The position numbers and the translations under genes are program-made. A stretch of DNA of 64,000 nucleotides from Aliiroseovarius halocynthiae (GTDB lineage Bacteria; Pseudomonadota; Alphaproteobacteria; Rhodobacterales; Rhodobacteraceae), in contig NZ_ML660021.1 in NCBI RefSeq assembly GCF_007004645.1, positions 62,001-126,000 on the forward strand, written 5' to 3'. The notes beneath the pieces are model-generated. The model saw only the letters and a list, made by a program, of their open reading frames with translations, had not been told where the DNA came from and did not search any database. This document shows, in pieces, positions 21,144 through 30,354 of this stretch (within the stretch, counting starts at the first letter, position 1; each line of letters opens with the position of its first letter).

Positions 21144-21928
21144 CATATGTCCTAACATCGGACGAAAAGCCGCTTACCGGCTTTGGCGCGCTTCGGGCAG
21201 CGGTATCGTCACTTGATCCCCGGATGCGGATCGTGATGACCGTGATCTATGCGATCACCGTGGTGGCCTTGGATGATCTGCGGGTGCTGTCAGGCGCGTT
21301 GATCCTGTCCATGTGGCTTCTGGCGATCTCGGGTCTGCCGTTTCAGAAGACGCTGAAACGCATGGCCATGATGGACGGGTTCATCATCTTCACCCTGATC
21401 CTGTTGCCCTTCACCATGCCCGGCACGCCGATGTTTTCCGTCTTCGGCTTTGACGCCACATGGGAAGGCCTGTGGCGCGCGACTGAAATTGCGTTGACCG
21501 CCAATGCCGTCATTCTGGCCGTCATGACGCTGGTCGGGTCGATGGAGCCGGTGACGATGGGCCACGCCCTGTTTGCGCTGAAAACGCCCGAACGGCTGGT
21601 CCATCTGATGATGTTCACCATCCGCTATATTGACGTGCTGCGCGAGGAATACATGCGTCTGCGCACCTCGATGAAGTTGCGCGGGTTTCGTCCGGGCACG
21701 AACTGGCACACCTATCGCAGCTATGGCTATCTGGTGGGTATGATGCTGGTGCGCGCGATTGAACGTTCGGAACGTATTCTGGCCGCGATGAAGTGCCGGG
21801 GGTTCTCGGGCCGGATCGTGCTCTTGGAAGAGTTCCGCCTGACCCGGTCGGATGTGGTGTTTGTCAGCGCGATGCTGCTTGCTTTGTCTGCCCTGATCTG
21901 GGCCGAGGTCGCTTATGCCCTTGCTTGA
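21140..21928 (+). CDS. cbiQ: Cobalt ECF transporter transmembrane component CbiQ
   Basis: 262 residues with several membrane segments and EcfT coupling motifs: RTSMKLRGFRPG and, later, ILAAMKCRGFSGR. Starts with GTG at 21140, overlapping the previous stop (GTGA). CbiQ links the CbiM core to the ATPase CbiO. The length is near the usual 225-270. Confidence 0.92.
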   Translation: MTYVLTSDEKPLTGFGALRAAVSSLDPRMRIVMTVIYAITVVALDDLRVLSGALILSMWLLAISGLPFQKTLKRMAMMDGFIIFTLILLPFTMPGTPMFSVFGFDATWEGLWRATEIALTANAVILAVMTLVGSMEPVTMGHALFALKTPERLVHLMMFTIRYIDVLREEYMRLRTSMKLRGFRPGTNWHTYRSYGYLVGMMLVRAIERSERILAAMKCRGFSGRIVLLEEFRLTRSDVVFVSAMLLALSALIWAEVAYALA

Positions 21929-22565
21929 GCTTTCCGATATCCATTTCGCCTATCCGGGACTGGATCCAGTTCTGGAAAGCGCGTCCATGCAGATGCAGCC
22001 GGGCGAACGCCTGTCGATCGTTGGGCCGAATGGCGCGGGAAAATCCACGCTTCTGAAGATCATCATGGGGCTGTTGGTGCCCGATACCGGGACCGTCCAC
22101 GCCTTCGGCAAGCCGCGCGCCGAGGAAGCCGATTTTCACGAGGTCCGCCGCCGTATCGGTTTTGTCTTTCAGGATGCGGATGACCAACTGTTCTGCCCCA
22201 CCGTGGCCGAGGACGTGGCCTTTGGCCCGCTGAACCTCGGTAAGTCCAAGGACGAGGCGCTGGCGATTGTCGATCAGGTTCTCAGCCGCCTTAGCTTGAT
22301 GCATCTGCGCGACCGGATCACACATAAACTGTCTGGCGGCGAGAAACGTCTGGTGACGCTGGCCACCGTGCTGGCGATGGAGCCAGAAGTGCTGATCTTG
22401 GACGAGCCAACCAATGCGCTGGACCCCGACAATTACAGCCGCTTGATCGAGATCCTGAACGGGCTGGATCAGGCGATCCTGCTGGTCAGCCACGCCCCGG
22501 ACTTCCGCGCTGAAATCGCGCCCGAAGGCTATCGGTTGGAGCATCGGAAACTGGTGCGAATCTAG
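21915..22565 (+). CDS. cbiO: Cobalt ECF transporter ATP-binding protein CbiO
   Basis: 216-residue ABC ATPase. Walker A GPNGAGKST, Q-loop FQDADDQLFCPTVAEDVAFG (the DDQLF form is typical of CbiO), signature LSGGEKR and Walker B VLILDEPTNALD. Somewhat short because it lacks the usual C-terminal extension. ATG at 21915 lies 14 bases inside the cbiQ 3' end. Last gene of the riboswitch operon. Confidence 0.93.
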   Translation: MPLLELSDIHFAYPGLDPVLESASMQMQPGERLSIVGPNGAGKSTLLKIIMGLLVPDTGTVHAFGKPRAEEADFHEVRRRIGFVFQDADDQLFCPTVAEDVAFGPLNLGKSKDEALAIVDQVLSRLSLMHLRDRITHKLSGGEKRLVTLATVLAMEPEVLILDEPTNALDPDNYSRLIEILNGLDQAILLVSHAPDFRAEIAPEGYRLEHRKLVRI

Positions 22566-22580
22566 CATTCCGCCCTAGCG

Positions 22581-23213
22581 TCACCCCAACCGCACAACCT
22601 CGCCGCCCGCTGCATCCGCGTCTTCTTGGTCATGGGTCACCATCAGAACAGGCAAAGCGCGGGCGCGGGCGTGTCGAAAGACGAGATCGCGCACCTGCCC
22701 GCGCAATTCGGCGTCGAGACCTGAGAACGGCTCGTCCAGCAGCAGCGCATTAGGTGCGGACAGAAGCATGCGCATCAAAGCGACCCGCGCTCGCTGCCCG
22801 CCTGACAGGGTTTCTGGATCACGGTCTGCAAAACCTTCCAGCCCCACTTCGGCCAGCGCGGTGTCAATCTTCGCGCGGCGTTCCGCGCGGGTGCCGCCTT
22901 TGGTCAGACCAAAGGCCAGATTGGCCCCAACGCTGAGATGCGGGAACAGAAGCGCGTCTTGGAAGAGGATCCCGACGCAGCGATCCTCGGGCGGCAGGGG
23001 CAGCAGGTCGCGGCCCTCTAGGCGGACGTGACCTTGCAGTTCAAACGCAGGGGGCAACGTGCCGATGATCGCCGACAGCAGCGTTGACTTCCCCACGCCG
23101 CTTGGGCCCATGATGGTCAGCACCGATCCGGGCGCGACATGGGTATCGATCTCGATCAGCGGTGCGCCGTCTTTCAGGATGCGGACCTGATCCAGATGCA
23201 ATCCGTTAGCCAT
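22581..23213 (-). CDS. ynjD: ABC transporter ATP-binding protein, YnjD/ThiQ-like
   Basis: 210 residues. Walker A GPSGVGKST, Q-loop LFQDALLFPHLSVGANLAFG, signature LSGGQRA, Walker B ALLLDEPFSGLD and His-loop VTHDQEDA are all intact. Belongs with the permease and binding protein immediately upstream; together they match the E. coli YnjBCD importer of unknown substrate, a relative of the thiamine transporter ThiBPQ. Start overlaps the permease stop by eight bases. Confidence 0.85.
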   Translation of the reverse strand: MANGLHLDQVRILKDGAPLIEIDTHVAPGSVLTIMGPSGVGKSTLLSAIIGTLPPAFELQGHVRLEGRDLLPLPPEDRCVGILFQDALLFPHLSVGANLAFGLTKGGTRAERRAKIDTALAEVGLEGFADRDPETLSGGQRARVALMRMLLSAPNALLLDEPFSGLDAELRGQVRDLVFRHARARALPVLMVTHDQEDADAAGGEVVRLG

Positions 23214-24900
23214 TCAAAAGCCCCTTTCGGTTGCGCCATACCAAAGCTGGCAGCGCCAAGGCCAGCGCGAAGGGTAGCATCGCGGCGGCAGTTTGCATCA
23301 GGCCGAAAACTCCGATGGCGCGGCGATCCCCGCCGGATGCAAGCGCGACGGCTTCGGTGGTCAGGGTTTCAACCCGGCCTCCGCCCGCCAGAAGCGTGGG
23401 TAGGTATTGCCCGACGGACACGGCGACACCCACGGCGGTCGCGGTCAGAAGTGGAGCCAGAAGCATGGGCAGGCGCACACGCCACAGCACTTGGTTCGGC
23501 GTGGCCCCCAACGCTTTGGCGACGGTGGCTTGGCGCTTGTCCCAAGACTGCCAGGGCCCTTCCAGCGACAGGCGCAGATAGGGCAGGACAAAGACCAGAT
23601 GGGCCAAAATGACGGGCAGACGTCCCATGCCCAGCCCGAGGTTTAAAAGCAGCGTTTGCAGCCCAGGTAGGAAGGCGGTTTGCGGCAGGATCAGCGGCAG
23701 ATAGATCAGCCACATACCGCGCTGGGTCAGGCGCAGGCCCAGACGTTCCTCGGTCTCGAGGCAGCCGATGGTCAGGATCATTCCGATCGTGACTGAGACA
23801 CCTGCGATCAACGCGGTTTCCCCCAGTGCGTCCAGACTGCCCGTGCGGTGGCGCATCCAGCTGCGCAGAGTGAACTGGTCGGGCAGCAGGTCAGGGAAGC
23901 TCCAGAACCCTGCAAAGGACCAGATGATCAGGCCGAGGAAACCCAAAAGCAGGGACAGCGAGACGGTGGTGCCAAGAGCAAACCCCGCGACGCGCAGGGG
24001 GGTGTTGCTGCGTCCGCGTCGTCCGGTTTGGACATGGCGGCGGGCAAGGCGGGCAATCAGATGTTCGCCCAGAAACCACAGGCCGACGCCCGCGATGACC
24101 AACACAAGCTGCCACAGCGCGGCGGCGGCGGCCAGCAGGCGAAAGCCAATGTCCGGGTCGGACATCCAGCGCACGATTTGCACGGATAGCGTTGGCGGCG
24201 TCGATGGCCCAAGGATCACCGCCACATCGACCACCGACATAGCCCATGTCAGGACCACCAAAATGGGCAGGCGGATGCGGGCGTAAAGGGCGGGGAAGAT
24301 GGCGATCATCCACGCCTTGATGCGGCCGTATCCCATGCTTTGGCTTAACGCCATGCGGCGGCGTCCGTCGATTTGGCCCAAGGCCGCGATGGACATGAGC
24401 AGCAGGAACGGCACCTCTTTCACCACCATGCCTGCGATCAGCGAAAGCCCCCAAGGGTCGTTCAGGATCAACAGGTCTGGCGGACGCTCCCACCCGGTTA
24501 GCCACGGGGAAAACAGACGTGCGATCCAGCCTGATGGCGCGATCAGAAAGGTCAATCCGAAGGCGGCGGCAGCATGGGGGACAGACAGGAAAGGCGAGAG
24601 TAGACGCTCCAGCACGCGAAACCCGCGCGTGCCGGTCCAGCCTGCAAGGATCAATGCGGTGATGGCCAAAGATAGAAGCGCCGAGACGATGCCCGTGACA
24701 AGTGATAGGCGCGTTGCAGCGGACAATCCGGGCCAGTCAAACAGCGTGCGAAATGCCTCTAGCGAAGGGCCGTAGTGTCCGCCAGCAGGGAAATGCCCGA
24801 AGGCTGGCAGGATCGTTCCCCACAGCCCTGCCACTAACGGACCCAGCAAAAACAGGACCGTCAGTAATGGAAACAGGGGAAGGCGGGGGAGGTATTTCAT
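23206..24900 (-). CDS. ynjC: Fused two-domain ABC permease, YnjC-like
   Basis: 564 residues, about 12 membrane segments in two homologous halves, each with an inner-membrane permease loop (ALSQSMGYGRIKAWMIAIFP in the first half, VAKALGATPNQVLWRVRLP in the second). Double-length permeases are typical of the ThiP/YnjC/iron(III) group. Start at 24900 (MKYLPRLPLFP) rather than the upstream ATG in frame, because membrane sequence begins there. Confidence 0.87.
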   Translation of the reverse strand: MKYLPRLPLFPLLTVLFLLGPLVAGLWGTILPAFGHFPAGGHYGPSLEAFRTLFDWPGLSAATRLSLVTGIVSALLSLAITALILAGWTGTRGFRVLERLLSPFLSVPHAAAAFGLTFLIAPSGWIARLFSPWLTGWERPPDLLILNDPWGLSLIAGMVVKEVPFLLLMSIAALGQIDGRRRMALSQSMGYGRIKAWMIAIFPALYARIRLPILVVLTWAMSVVDVAVILGPSTPPTLSVQIVRWMSDPDIGFRLLAAAAALWQLVLVIAGVGLWFLGEHLIARLARRHVQTGRRGRSNTPLRVAGFALGTTVSLSLLLGFLGLIIWSFAGFWSFPDLLPDQFTLRSWMRHRTGSLDALGETALIAGVSVTIGMILTIGCLETEERLGLRLTQRGMWLIYLPLILPQTAFLPGLQTLLLNLGLGMGRLPVILAHLVFVLPYLRLSLEGPWQSWDKRQATVAKALGATPNQVLWRVRLPMLLAPLLTATAVGVAVSVGQYLPTLLAGGGRVETLTTEAVALASGGDRRAIGVFGLMQTAAAMLPFALALALPALVWRNRKGLLNG

Positions 24901-24945
24901 AGGAGAGTATTGCCCCGCACGCGATGCGCGGGGCAATGGTACTTC

Positions 24946-26154
24946 TTACTGAACGCCGTAGCGCGATTGCCAGTCTTCGGCGATGCGGGTCATCCAGCTG
25001 GGATGCGGTTCATCCTGCACGCGGCCAAGCTGGGCGGGCGTTAGGGTTGCGATGCCCAGATCCAGTGCGTCAAATCGGGCGCGGTCGTCGTCTGACAGCG
25101 CAGCCATGTTCAACACCGTGCCGTATCCCAGCACGTTCGGGTCTTGCGCATGGGCCTGCGCCTCGGGCGACATCAGGAAGTCGGCCAGCACCATCGCGCC
25201 TGCTTTCGATCCCGAGTTATAGGGGATCGCCACGAAGGACGCGTTGCCGATCGTGCCCTTGTCCAGAACGAAGGTGCGCACGGTGTCGGGCAGTTCGAAG
25301 TTTGCAATCGCGGTCGAGGCGGCGCTGGGGCTGAAGGACACAGCCATATCCAGCTCTCCGTCATTGATCAGCTGGATCTGACGGGTGCCGTTGGGCGGAT
25401 AGGCGCGGCCTTCGCGCCACAGGGCTGGGGTCAGCTCTTCCAGATAATCCCACAGCGGTGTGGTTACCTCGACATAGTTTTCATCTGACACCGGTTCAGC
25501 CAGCACGGATGGATCCTCCAGCAGTTCGACCAGCATTTGCTTGAGGAATGTCGTGCCTAGGAAGTCAGGTGGCTGGGGATAGGTGAAACGGCCGGGATGG
25601 GCTTTGGCCCATTCAAGGATCGCCGCGGCGGAAGGGAGCGGTTCGGCAATGTCTGCAGTATCGTACATGAACACCACCTGCGCCATAGCCCACGGGGCTT
25701 CATAGCCTTCGACCGGAACGGTGAAATCGGAGCGGACAGTTTTGCCTTCAGCATCGACGAACTGCCAGTTTGGAAGATCCTCGGCGAACGGGCCAAACAG
25801 CAATCCGTTGTCCTTCATAGACGCGAAATTCGCCCCATTAATCCAGATCATGTCGATCGCACCGTCGTCATCCTGACCGGCCTGTTTTTCGGATAGAACG
25901 CGGGTCACGGCATCGGCGGTGTCGGTCAGCTTCACATGCTCCAGTGTCACGCCATAGCGGTCTTTGATTTGGTCGCCCGCCCATTCAATAAAGGCGTTTG
26001 TGGTGGGCGACCCACCCCATGCGTTCCAATAGACGGTCTGGCCCTTGGCTTCGTCTAGAACTGTATCCCAATTCGCGGGATCGGGGTCGGCAAAGCTGGT
26101 CGTTGGCAGAAGGGTCGACGCCAGCAGGCTGGCGGCAAGTGCAAGATGTTTCAT
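24946..26154 (-). CDS. ynjB: ABC transporter substrate-binding protein, YnjB-like
   Basis: 402 residues with a signal peptide (MKHLALAASLLASTLLPTTSFA) and then QTVYWNAWGGSPTTNAFIEW, a sequence typical of the YnjB binding-protein family. No lipobox. The start at 26154 overlaps the stop of the phosphatidyltransferase gene (ATGA), so the four genes from 26786 to 22581 form one operon. The ligand is not known for this family; a thiamine-like or small organic ligand is possible. Confidence 0.85.
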   Translation of the reverse strand: MKHLALAASLLASTLLPTTSFADPDPANWDTVLDEAKGQTVYWNAWGGSPTTNAFIEWAGDQIKDRYGVTLEHVKLTDTADAVTRVLSEKQAGQDDDGAIDMIWINGANFASMKDNGLLFGPFAEDLPNWQFVDAEGKTVRSDFTVPVEGYEAPWAMAQVVFMYDTADIAEPLPSAAAILEWAKAHPGRFTYPQPPDFLGTTFLKQMLVELLEDPSVLAEPVSDENYVEVTTPLWDYLEELTPALWREGRAYPPNGTRQIQLINDGELDMAVSFSPSAASTAIANFELPDTVRTFVLDKGTIGNASFVAIPYNSGSKAGAMVLADFLMSPEAQAHAQDPNVLGYGTVLNMAALSDDDRARFDALDLGIATLTPAQLGRVQDEPHPSWMTRIAEDWQSRYGVQ

Positions 26155-26786
26155 TTGGGCTCCTGTTGGTCGGAAAGGATGGGGCCAAAGGCCTGATACG
26201 CGCCCCAGACGCGCAAGATGGCCGTGGCAAAGCAGACGATGGCAAACAGCCACGCCAGCGGCATGAAAAAACGGGGGAGAAGGCAGAGAAGGACGAAGAA
26301 TAGGATCGTTTCGGTGCCTTCCAGAATGCCGTTGGAATAGTAAAGCGACTTGATGCCCTGCGCGCGGGTCTGAAGCCCTTTCTTTTCCGCAAGTATCGCA
26401 TAGCCCAGAAAGCTGGCGCCGTTCACATAGAAGCTTAGCAGCAGAAATGCGCCTGCGATCCCATTGGTTGCCGGATCGTACAGAACGAACGCAAAAGGAA
26501 TGGCACCGTAGAATGCGAAATCGGCGGTGATGTCCAAATAACCGCCGAAATCACTGCGGGTGCTGGCGCGGGCCACCGCCCCGTCCAGCCCATCCGCGAG
26601 GCGCGAGGCAAGCAGCAACCATAGGCCCAATGTGAAATGTTCCGTGGTAATGCTGATCGCGGCCAAAAGCCCAATCCCCAGCCCGATCAGCGTCACCAAA
26701 TTGGCGCTGACGCCCGCGCGGGCCAACAGGCCGCCGACCCGATCCAGCGGCGGGTCAATCAGTTTACGTGCATAAGCGTCCAGCAT
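26151..26786 (-). CDS. CDP-alcohol phosphatidyltransferase family membrane protein, YnjF-like
   Basis: 211 residues with about six membrane segments. The family active-site motif is recognisable as DGAVARASTRSDFGGYLD plus ITAD, but only seven residues separate AR from the first motif Gly where eight is usual. Such enzymes join a CDP-activated lipid to a small alcohol. E. coli carries a comparable gene, ynjF, in its ynj cluster, so the association with YnjBCD recurs in distant bacteria. Start at 26786; 33 codons of upstream open frame have no family similarity. Confidence 0.8.
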   Translation of the reverse strand: MLDAYARKLIDPPLDRVGGLLARAGVSANLVTLIGLGIGLLAAISITTEHFTLGLWLLLASRLADGLDGAVARASTRSDFGGYLDITADFAFYGAIPFAFVLYDPATNGIAGAFLLLSFYVNGASFLGYAILAEKKGLQTRAQGIKSLYYSNGILEGTETILFFVLLCLLPRFFMPLAWLFAIVCFATAILRVWGAYQAFGPILSDQQEPK

Positions 26787-26962
26787 GACGCGCCCTTTCC
26801 CATTGCCGCAATGGTACGGCGTTTGATGCGATACTTGGACCAGATCGGCCTGCCGCGTCCATGCGGCATACGAAAACGTGAGCATTCGTCATGAAATCAG
26901 TGCGAAAATCCTTGGCGGAGGGGGCAGGTTGCGATTGAATGGGGCGTCAATCGGAGGCCCTG

Positions 26963-27790
26963 ATGAAGAAACCGACTTACTATTCGCCCGAAGGTGGCTT
27001 GCCACCCCAGACGCAGCTGCTGACGGATCGTGCGGTGTTTACCGATGCTTATGCGGTGATTCCTAAGGGGACGTTATCGGACATCACGACCTCGGCCTTG
27101 CCGCATTGGAATGCGGCGCGGTTTTGGGTCTTGGCGCGCCCCTTGTCGGGCTTTGCCGAAACATTCTCGCATTACATCGCCGAGGTCGCACCGGGTGGTG
27201 GCAGTGACCGGCCCGAGGAGAACGCGCAGGCCGAAGCCGTGCTGTTTGTGGTCGCGGGTGCGATGGAGCTGACGCTTGATGGCGTCACCCATCAGATGCA
27301 AACGGGTGGCTATGCATTTATACCAGCGGGCACGTCATGGACGTTGGTGAATACCTCGGACGCGCCGGTTAGCTTTCACTGGATCCGCAAGCGCTTTCAA
27401 CCGGTTGACGGCATCGACGCCCCCACGGCGTTTGTCACGAATGAAGCGGACCATGACCCGATTCCGATGCCGGATACAGATGATGCTTGGGCGACCACGC
27501 GATTCGTCGATCCCACGGATCTGCGCCACGATATGCATGTGAATATCGTGACCTTCCAACCGGGCGGGGTCATCCCGTTTGCCGAAACCCATGTGATGGA
27601 GCATGGGCTTTACGTGCTGGAAGGCAAAGCCGTCTACCGCCTGAATCAAGATTGGGTCGAGGTCGAAGCCGGCGATTATATGTGGCTACGTGCCTTCTGT
27701 CCGCAGGCTTGTTACGCGGGCGGACCGGGGCCGTTTCGCTATCTTCTCTATAAGGACGTAAACCGCCACATGCCGCTGAGCGGTTTTTGA
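26963..27790 (+). CDS. allE: (S)-ureidoglycine aminohydrolase, bicupin
   Basis: 275 residues, two cupin domains (about 60-140 and 190-265). The second cupin carries the metal ligands E..H..E in FAETHVMEHGLYVLEG and a later region AFCPQACYAGG. MKKPTYYSPEGGLPPQTQLLTDRAVFTD is a characteristic N-terminus of the family. Converts (S)-ureidoglycine to (S)-ureidoglycolate and ammonia, feeding AllA, whose gene is 10 kb upstream. ATG at 26963 has CGGAGG 5 bases before it. Divergent from the ynj-type operon. Confidence 0.93.
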   Translation: MKKPTYYSPEGGLPPQTQLLTDRAVFTDAYAVIPKGTLSDITTSALPHWNAARFWVLARPLSGFAETFSHYIAEVAPGGGSDRPEENAQAEAVLFVVAGAMELTLDGVTHQMQTGGYAFIPAGTSWTLVNTSDAPVSFHWIRKRFQPVDGIDAPTAFVTNEADHDPIPMPDTDDAWATTRFVDPTDLRHDMHVNIVTFQPGGVIPFAETHVMEHGLYVLEGKAVYRLNQDWVEVEAGDYMWLRAFCPQACYAGGPGPFRYLLYKDVNRHMPLSGF

Positions 27791-27857
27791 TCAAAAGGCT
27801 TGAACCTTCTGCGCGTTTCCCCTTCTGTGGCTGTGACACAAGCGCGAGGGATCAACG

Positions 27858-28847
27858 ATGTCACAGAAGATTCGTATCGGATTGAACGGGTTCGGTCGCA
27901 TTGGCCGGTCCATTCTGCGAATATTGGCGCAAGATGCAGGCCCGTTTGACGTGGTCTTTATCAACGATATCGAAAGCTTGGATACCTGCGCTTATCTGTT
28001 CAAATATGACAGCGTGTTTGGCCCGTTTCCGGGCGAGATTACGACGGCCGATCAGGCGCTGGTGATCAATGGGCAGAGCATCCCGTTCTATGCCATCCCA
28101 GACATCAGCACGATGGATCTGTCCGATGTGGATGTTGTGCTGGAATGCACGGGCATGGCAGGCAAGCGCGCGGTGGCCGAGCGTGGTCTGGCGGCAGGTG
28201 CGCGTAATGTTCTGATCTCTGGTCCGTCATCCGAGGCCGACGTGACCGTGGTTCTGGGCGCGAATGAAGATCAGTTGGCGGGGCAGCGAATTGTCTCGAA
28301 CGCGTCATGCACCACCAACGCATTGGCCCCGCTTTTGAAACTTCTGGACGATCGGCTGGGCGTGATTGGCGGACATATGACCACTGTCCATTGCTATACC
28401 GGCAGTCAGCCCACCGTCGACAAACCGCGCGCCAATCCGGCGCGATCACGGGCGGCGGCGTTGTCGATGGTGCCCACCACCACCAGCGCGCATAAGCTGG
28501 TGGGCGATGTGCTGCCGCAACTGGCGGGCAAGGTCGAGGCGCGGGCGATCCGAGTTCCCACCGCGTCTGTATCCTGTATCGATCTGAGCGTGCGGGTCAC
28601 CAAAGAGGTGGACGAAGATCAGGCCCGCGCCATCCTGCAAAAGGGCGCAACGGGCGATGTGCTGGGCTGGACCGAGGAGCCTCTTGTGTCCTCGGACCTG
28701 CGCATGCGGCCCGAAAGCCTTGTGATTTCCGGCCCCGAAACCTCGGTGTCTGAGGGCGGCTTGCTTCGGGTCTTCGGCTGGTATGATAACGAATGGGGCT
28801 TTTCCCACCGCATGCTGGACGTCGCCCGCTTAATGGCGCGTGGCTAA
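27858..28847 (+). CDS. gap: Glyceraldehyde-3-phosphate dehydrogenase, type I-like
   Basis: 329 residues. NAD-binding GLNGFGRIGR (8-17) and catalytic Cys151 in SNASCTTN with His178 in TTVHCYTG. The C-terminal WYDNEWGFSHRMLD is standard. Some normally strict segments differ (VVLECTGM for ESTG; SGPSSEADVTVVLGAN for the AP..GVN segment), suggesting a paralogue rather than the main glycolytic copy. It follows allE by 67 bases on the same strand and converges with tupA with a gap of two bases. Erythrose-4-phosphate or another aldehyde phosphate is a possible alternative substrate. Confidence 0.88.
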   Translation: MSQKIRIGLNGFGRIGRSILRILAQDAGPFDVVFINDIESLDTCAYLFKYDSVFGPFPGEITTADQALVINGQSIPFYAIPDISTMDLSDVDVVLECTGMAGKRAVAERGLAAGARNVLISGPSSEADVTVVLGANEDQLAGQRIVSNASCTTNALAPLLKLLDDRLGVIGGHMTTVHCYTGSQPTVDKPRANPARSRAAALSMVPTTTSAHKLVGDVLPQLAGKVEARAIRVPTASVSCIDLSVRVTKEVDEDQARAILQKGATGDVLGWTEEPLVSSDLRMRPESLVISGPETSVSEGGLLRVFGWYDNEWGFSHRMLDVARLMARG

Positions 28848-28849
28848 GC

Positions 28850-29644
28850 CTATTCCGCGTTGAAGGTGAACAGCGTTTCGCCGTTGATCTCGTACCCGTC
28901 GATCAGCGCCTTGGCGGTGCCCGAGGTTAGCCAGTCTTCCAACGTCTGTGCCAGATCAGCTTTGACATGCGGATGTTTGGCCGGGTTCACTGGCAGGAAG
29001 GCGTATTGGTTGAACAGCACGGGATCGCCTGCAAACAGCAGCGCCAGCCCGTCCTTGTTGCCGAAATTCAGCCAACTGGCCCGGTCGGAAATCACATAAG
29101 CAGGCATGCCTGATGCGATGTTCAGCGTGGCCCCCATGCCTGCGCCGACCTTCCGATACCAGTTCCCAGCCGGTGTAAGATCGGCAGCGGCCCAAAGCTT
29201 CAGCTCGGCCTTATGTGTGCCGCTGTCATCGCCCCGGCTGACAAAGGGGGATTTGGCGTCTGCGATCTTGGCCAGAGCCACGCTGGCGGTGTCTGCTGCT
29301 TTGATATCAGCGGGGTCCGTGTCGGGGCCGATGAAAACGAAATCGTTATACATGATTTCGCGCCGGTGGGTGCCATAGCCCGCGGCGACGAATGCCTCCT
29401 CTGCCGTGCGCGAATGCACCAGAATGGCGTCTACATCGCCTGCTTCACTTAGGCGAAGCGCCTGCCCAGTCCCGACGACCAGAAGCTGCACATCAATGCC
29501 CGTGTCTTCCTTGATTGCGGGCAGCAAAACATCCGCCAGACCCGAGTTCTGGAAGGACGTGGTGACGGCCAGTTTCATGTCATCCGCAAAGGCGGCGCTG
29601 CTTGTGGCAAGGGCGACCCAAAGTCCGGTCAGCAGGGATTTCAT
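28850..29644 (-). CDS. tupA: Tungstate ABC transporter substrate-binding protein TupA
   Basis: 264 residues with a signal peptide (to SAAFA). The mature N-terminus KLAVTTSFQNSGLADVLLPA carries the TTS-type oxyanion motif, and VVGTGQALRLSEAGDVDAILVHS and FVSRGDDSGTHKAE are TupA/WtpA hallmarks. Binds tungstate in the periplasm. Final gene of tupBCA, overlapping tupC by four bases. Confidence 0.92.
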   Translation of the reverse strand: MKSLLTGLWVALATSSAAFADDMKLAVTTSFQNSGLADVLLPAIKEDTGIDVQLLVVGTGQALRLSEAGDVDAILVHSRTAEEAFVAAGYGTHRREIMYNDFVFIGPDTDPADIKAADTASVALAKIADAKSPFVSRGDDSGTHKAELKLWAAADLTPAGNWYRKVGAGMGATLNIASGMPAYVISDRASWLNFGNKDGLALLFAGDPVLFNQYAFLPVNPAKHPHVKADLAQTLEDWLTSGTAKALIDGYEINGETLFTFNAE

Positions 29645-30354
29645 TCGACGATGTCTCCGTTCAGGAAGGCTGCAGCCTCGGCGGTCTGCGGTTGGTCAAA
29701 AAACAGGGGGGTCGGCGCGTGCTCGTGGATATGCCCTTTCAGAAGGAACAACACATCATCTGCCAGTCGGCGCGCCTGCCCCATGTCATGTGTAGACATG
29801 ATCAGCCGGGTGCCCGAGGTGGCAGCTTGCCGCAGGATCTCTTCAATCTCGCGGGTGGCGCGGCCATCCAGCGACGCGCAAGGTTCGTCCAGAAACAGCA
29901 GCGCGGGCTTGGTGATCAGCGCACGCGCAATGGCCAGTTTCTGCCGTTCGCCACCAGACAGGAAGGTGGCGGGGCGATCCAGCATGGGGCCAAGCCCGAC
30001 CCGAGTACCTGCCGTGTCTGCCTGTGCGCGTGCCATGGCTTTCGCGATGCCGCGCAGACGCAGCGGATAGGCGATATTGTCGCGTACCGACCTGCGCAGC
30101 AGAATGGGTTGCTGGAAGACGAAGGATTGCGCGGCATGCGCAGTGTCCAGATCACAACCCCAGTTGATCGCACCATCGGACAGACGCGCAATCCCGTGCA
30201 TCATCCGCAGAAGTGATGTCTTCCCCGCGCCGTTTGGCCCGATCACAATCGTGATGCCCTGATCTTGCAGCGTCAGGTCAATCGGCCCGACTAACCGCTT
30301 GCCTTTGCGGCGGATCGTGGCCCCGGTCAGAGTTAAAGGGAACAGACTGCGCAT
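29641..30354 (-). CDS. tupC: Tungstate ABC transporter ATP-binding protein TupC
   Basis: 237 residues. Walker A GPNGAGKTS, Q-loop FVFQQPILLRRSVRDNIAYPL (as in TupC), signature LSGGERQK, Walker B LLFLDEPCASLD, His-loop STHDMGQA. Start at 30354 overlaps the tupB stop by one base; the longer open frame to 30681 is the shadow of tupB and is rejected. Confidence 0.92.
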   Translation of the reverse strand: MRSLFPLTLTGATIRRKGKRLVGPIDLTLQDQGITIVIGPNGAGKTSLLRMMHGIARLSDGAINWGCDLDTAHAAQSFVFQQPILLRRSVRDNIAYPLRLRGIAKAMARAQADTAGTRVGLGPMLDRPATFLSGGERQKLAIARALITKPALLFLDEPCASLDGRATREIEEILRQAATSGTRLIMSTHDMGQARRLADDVLFLLKGHIHEHAPTPLFFDQPQTAEAAAFLNGDIVE

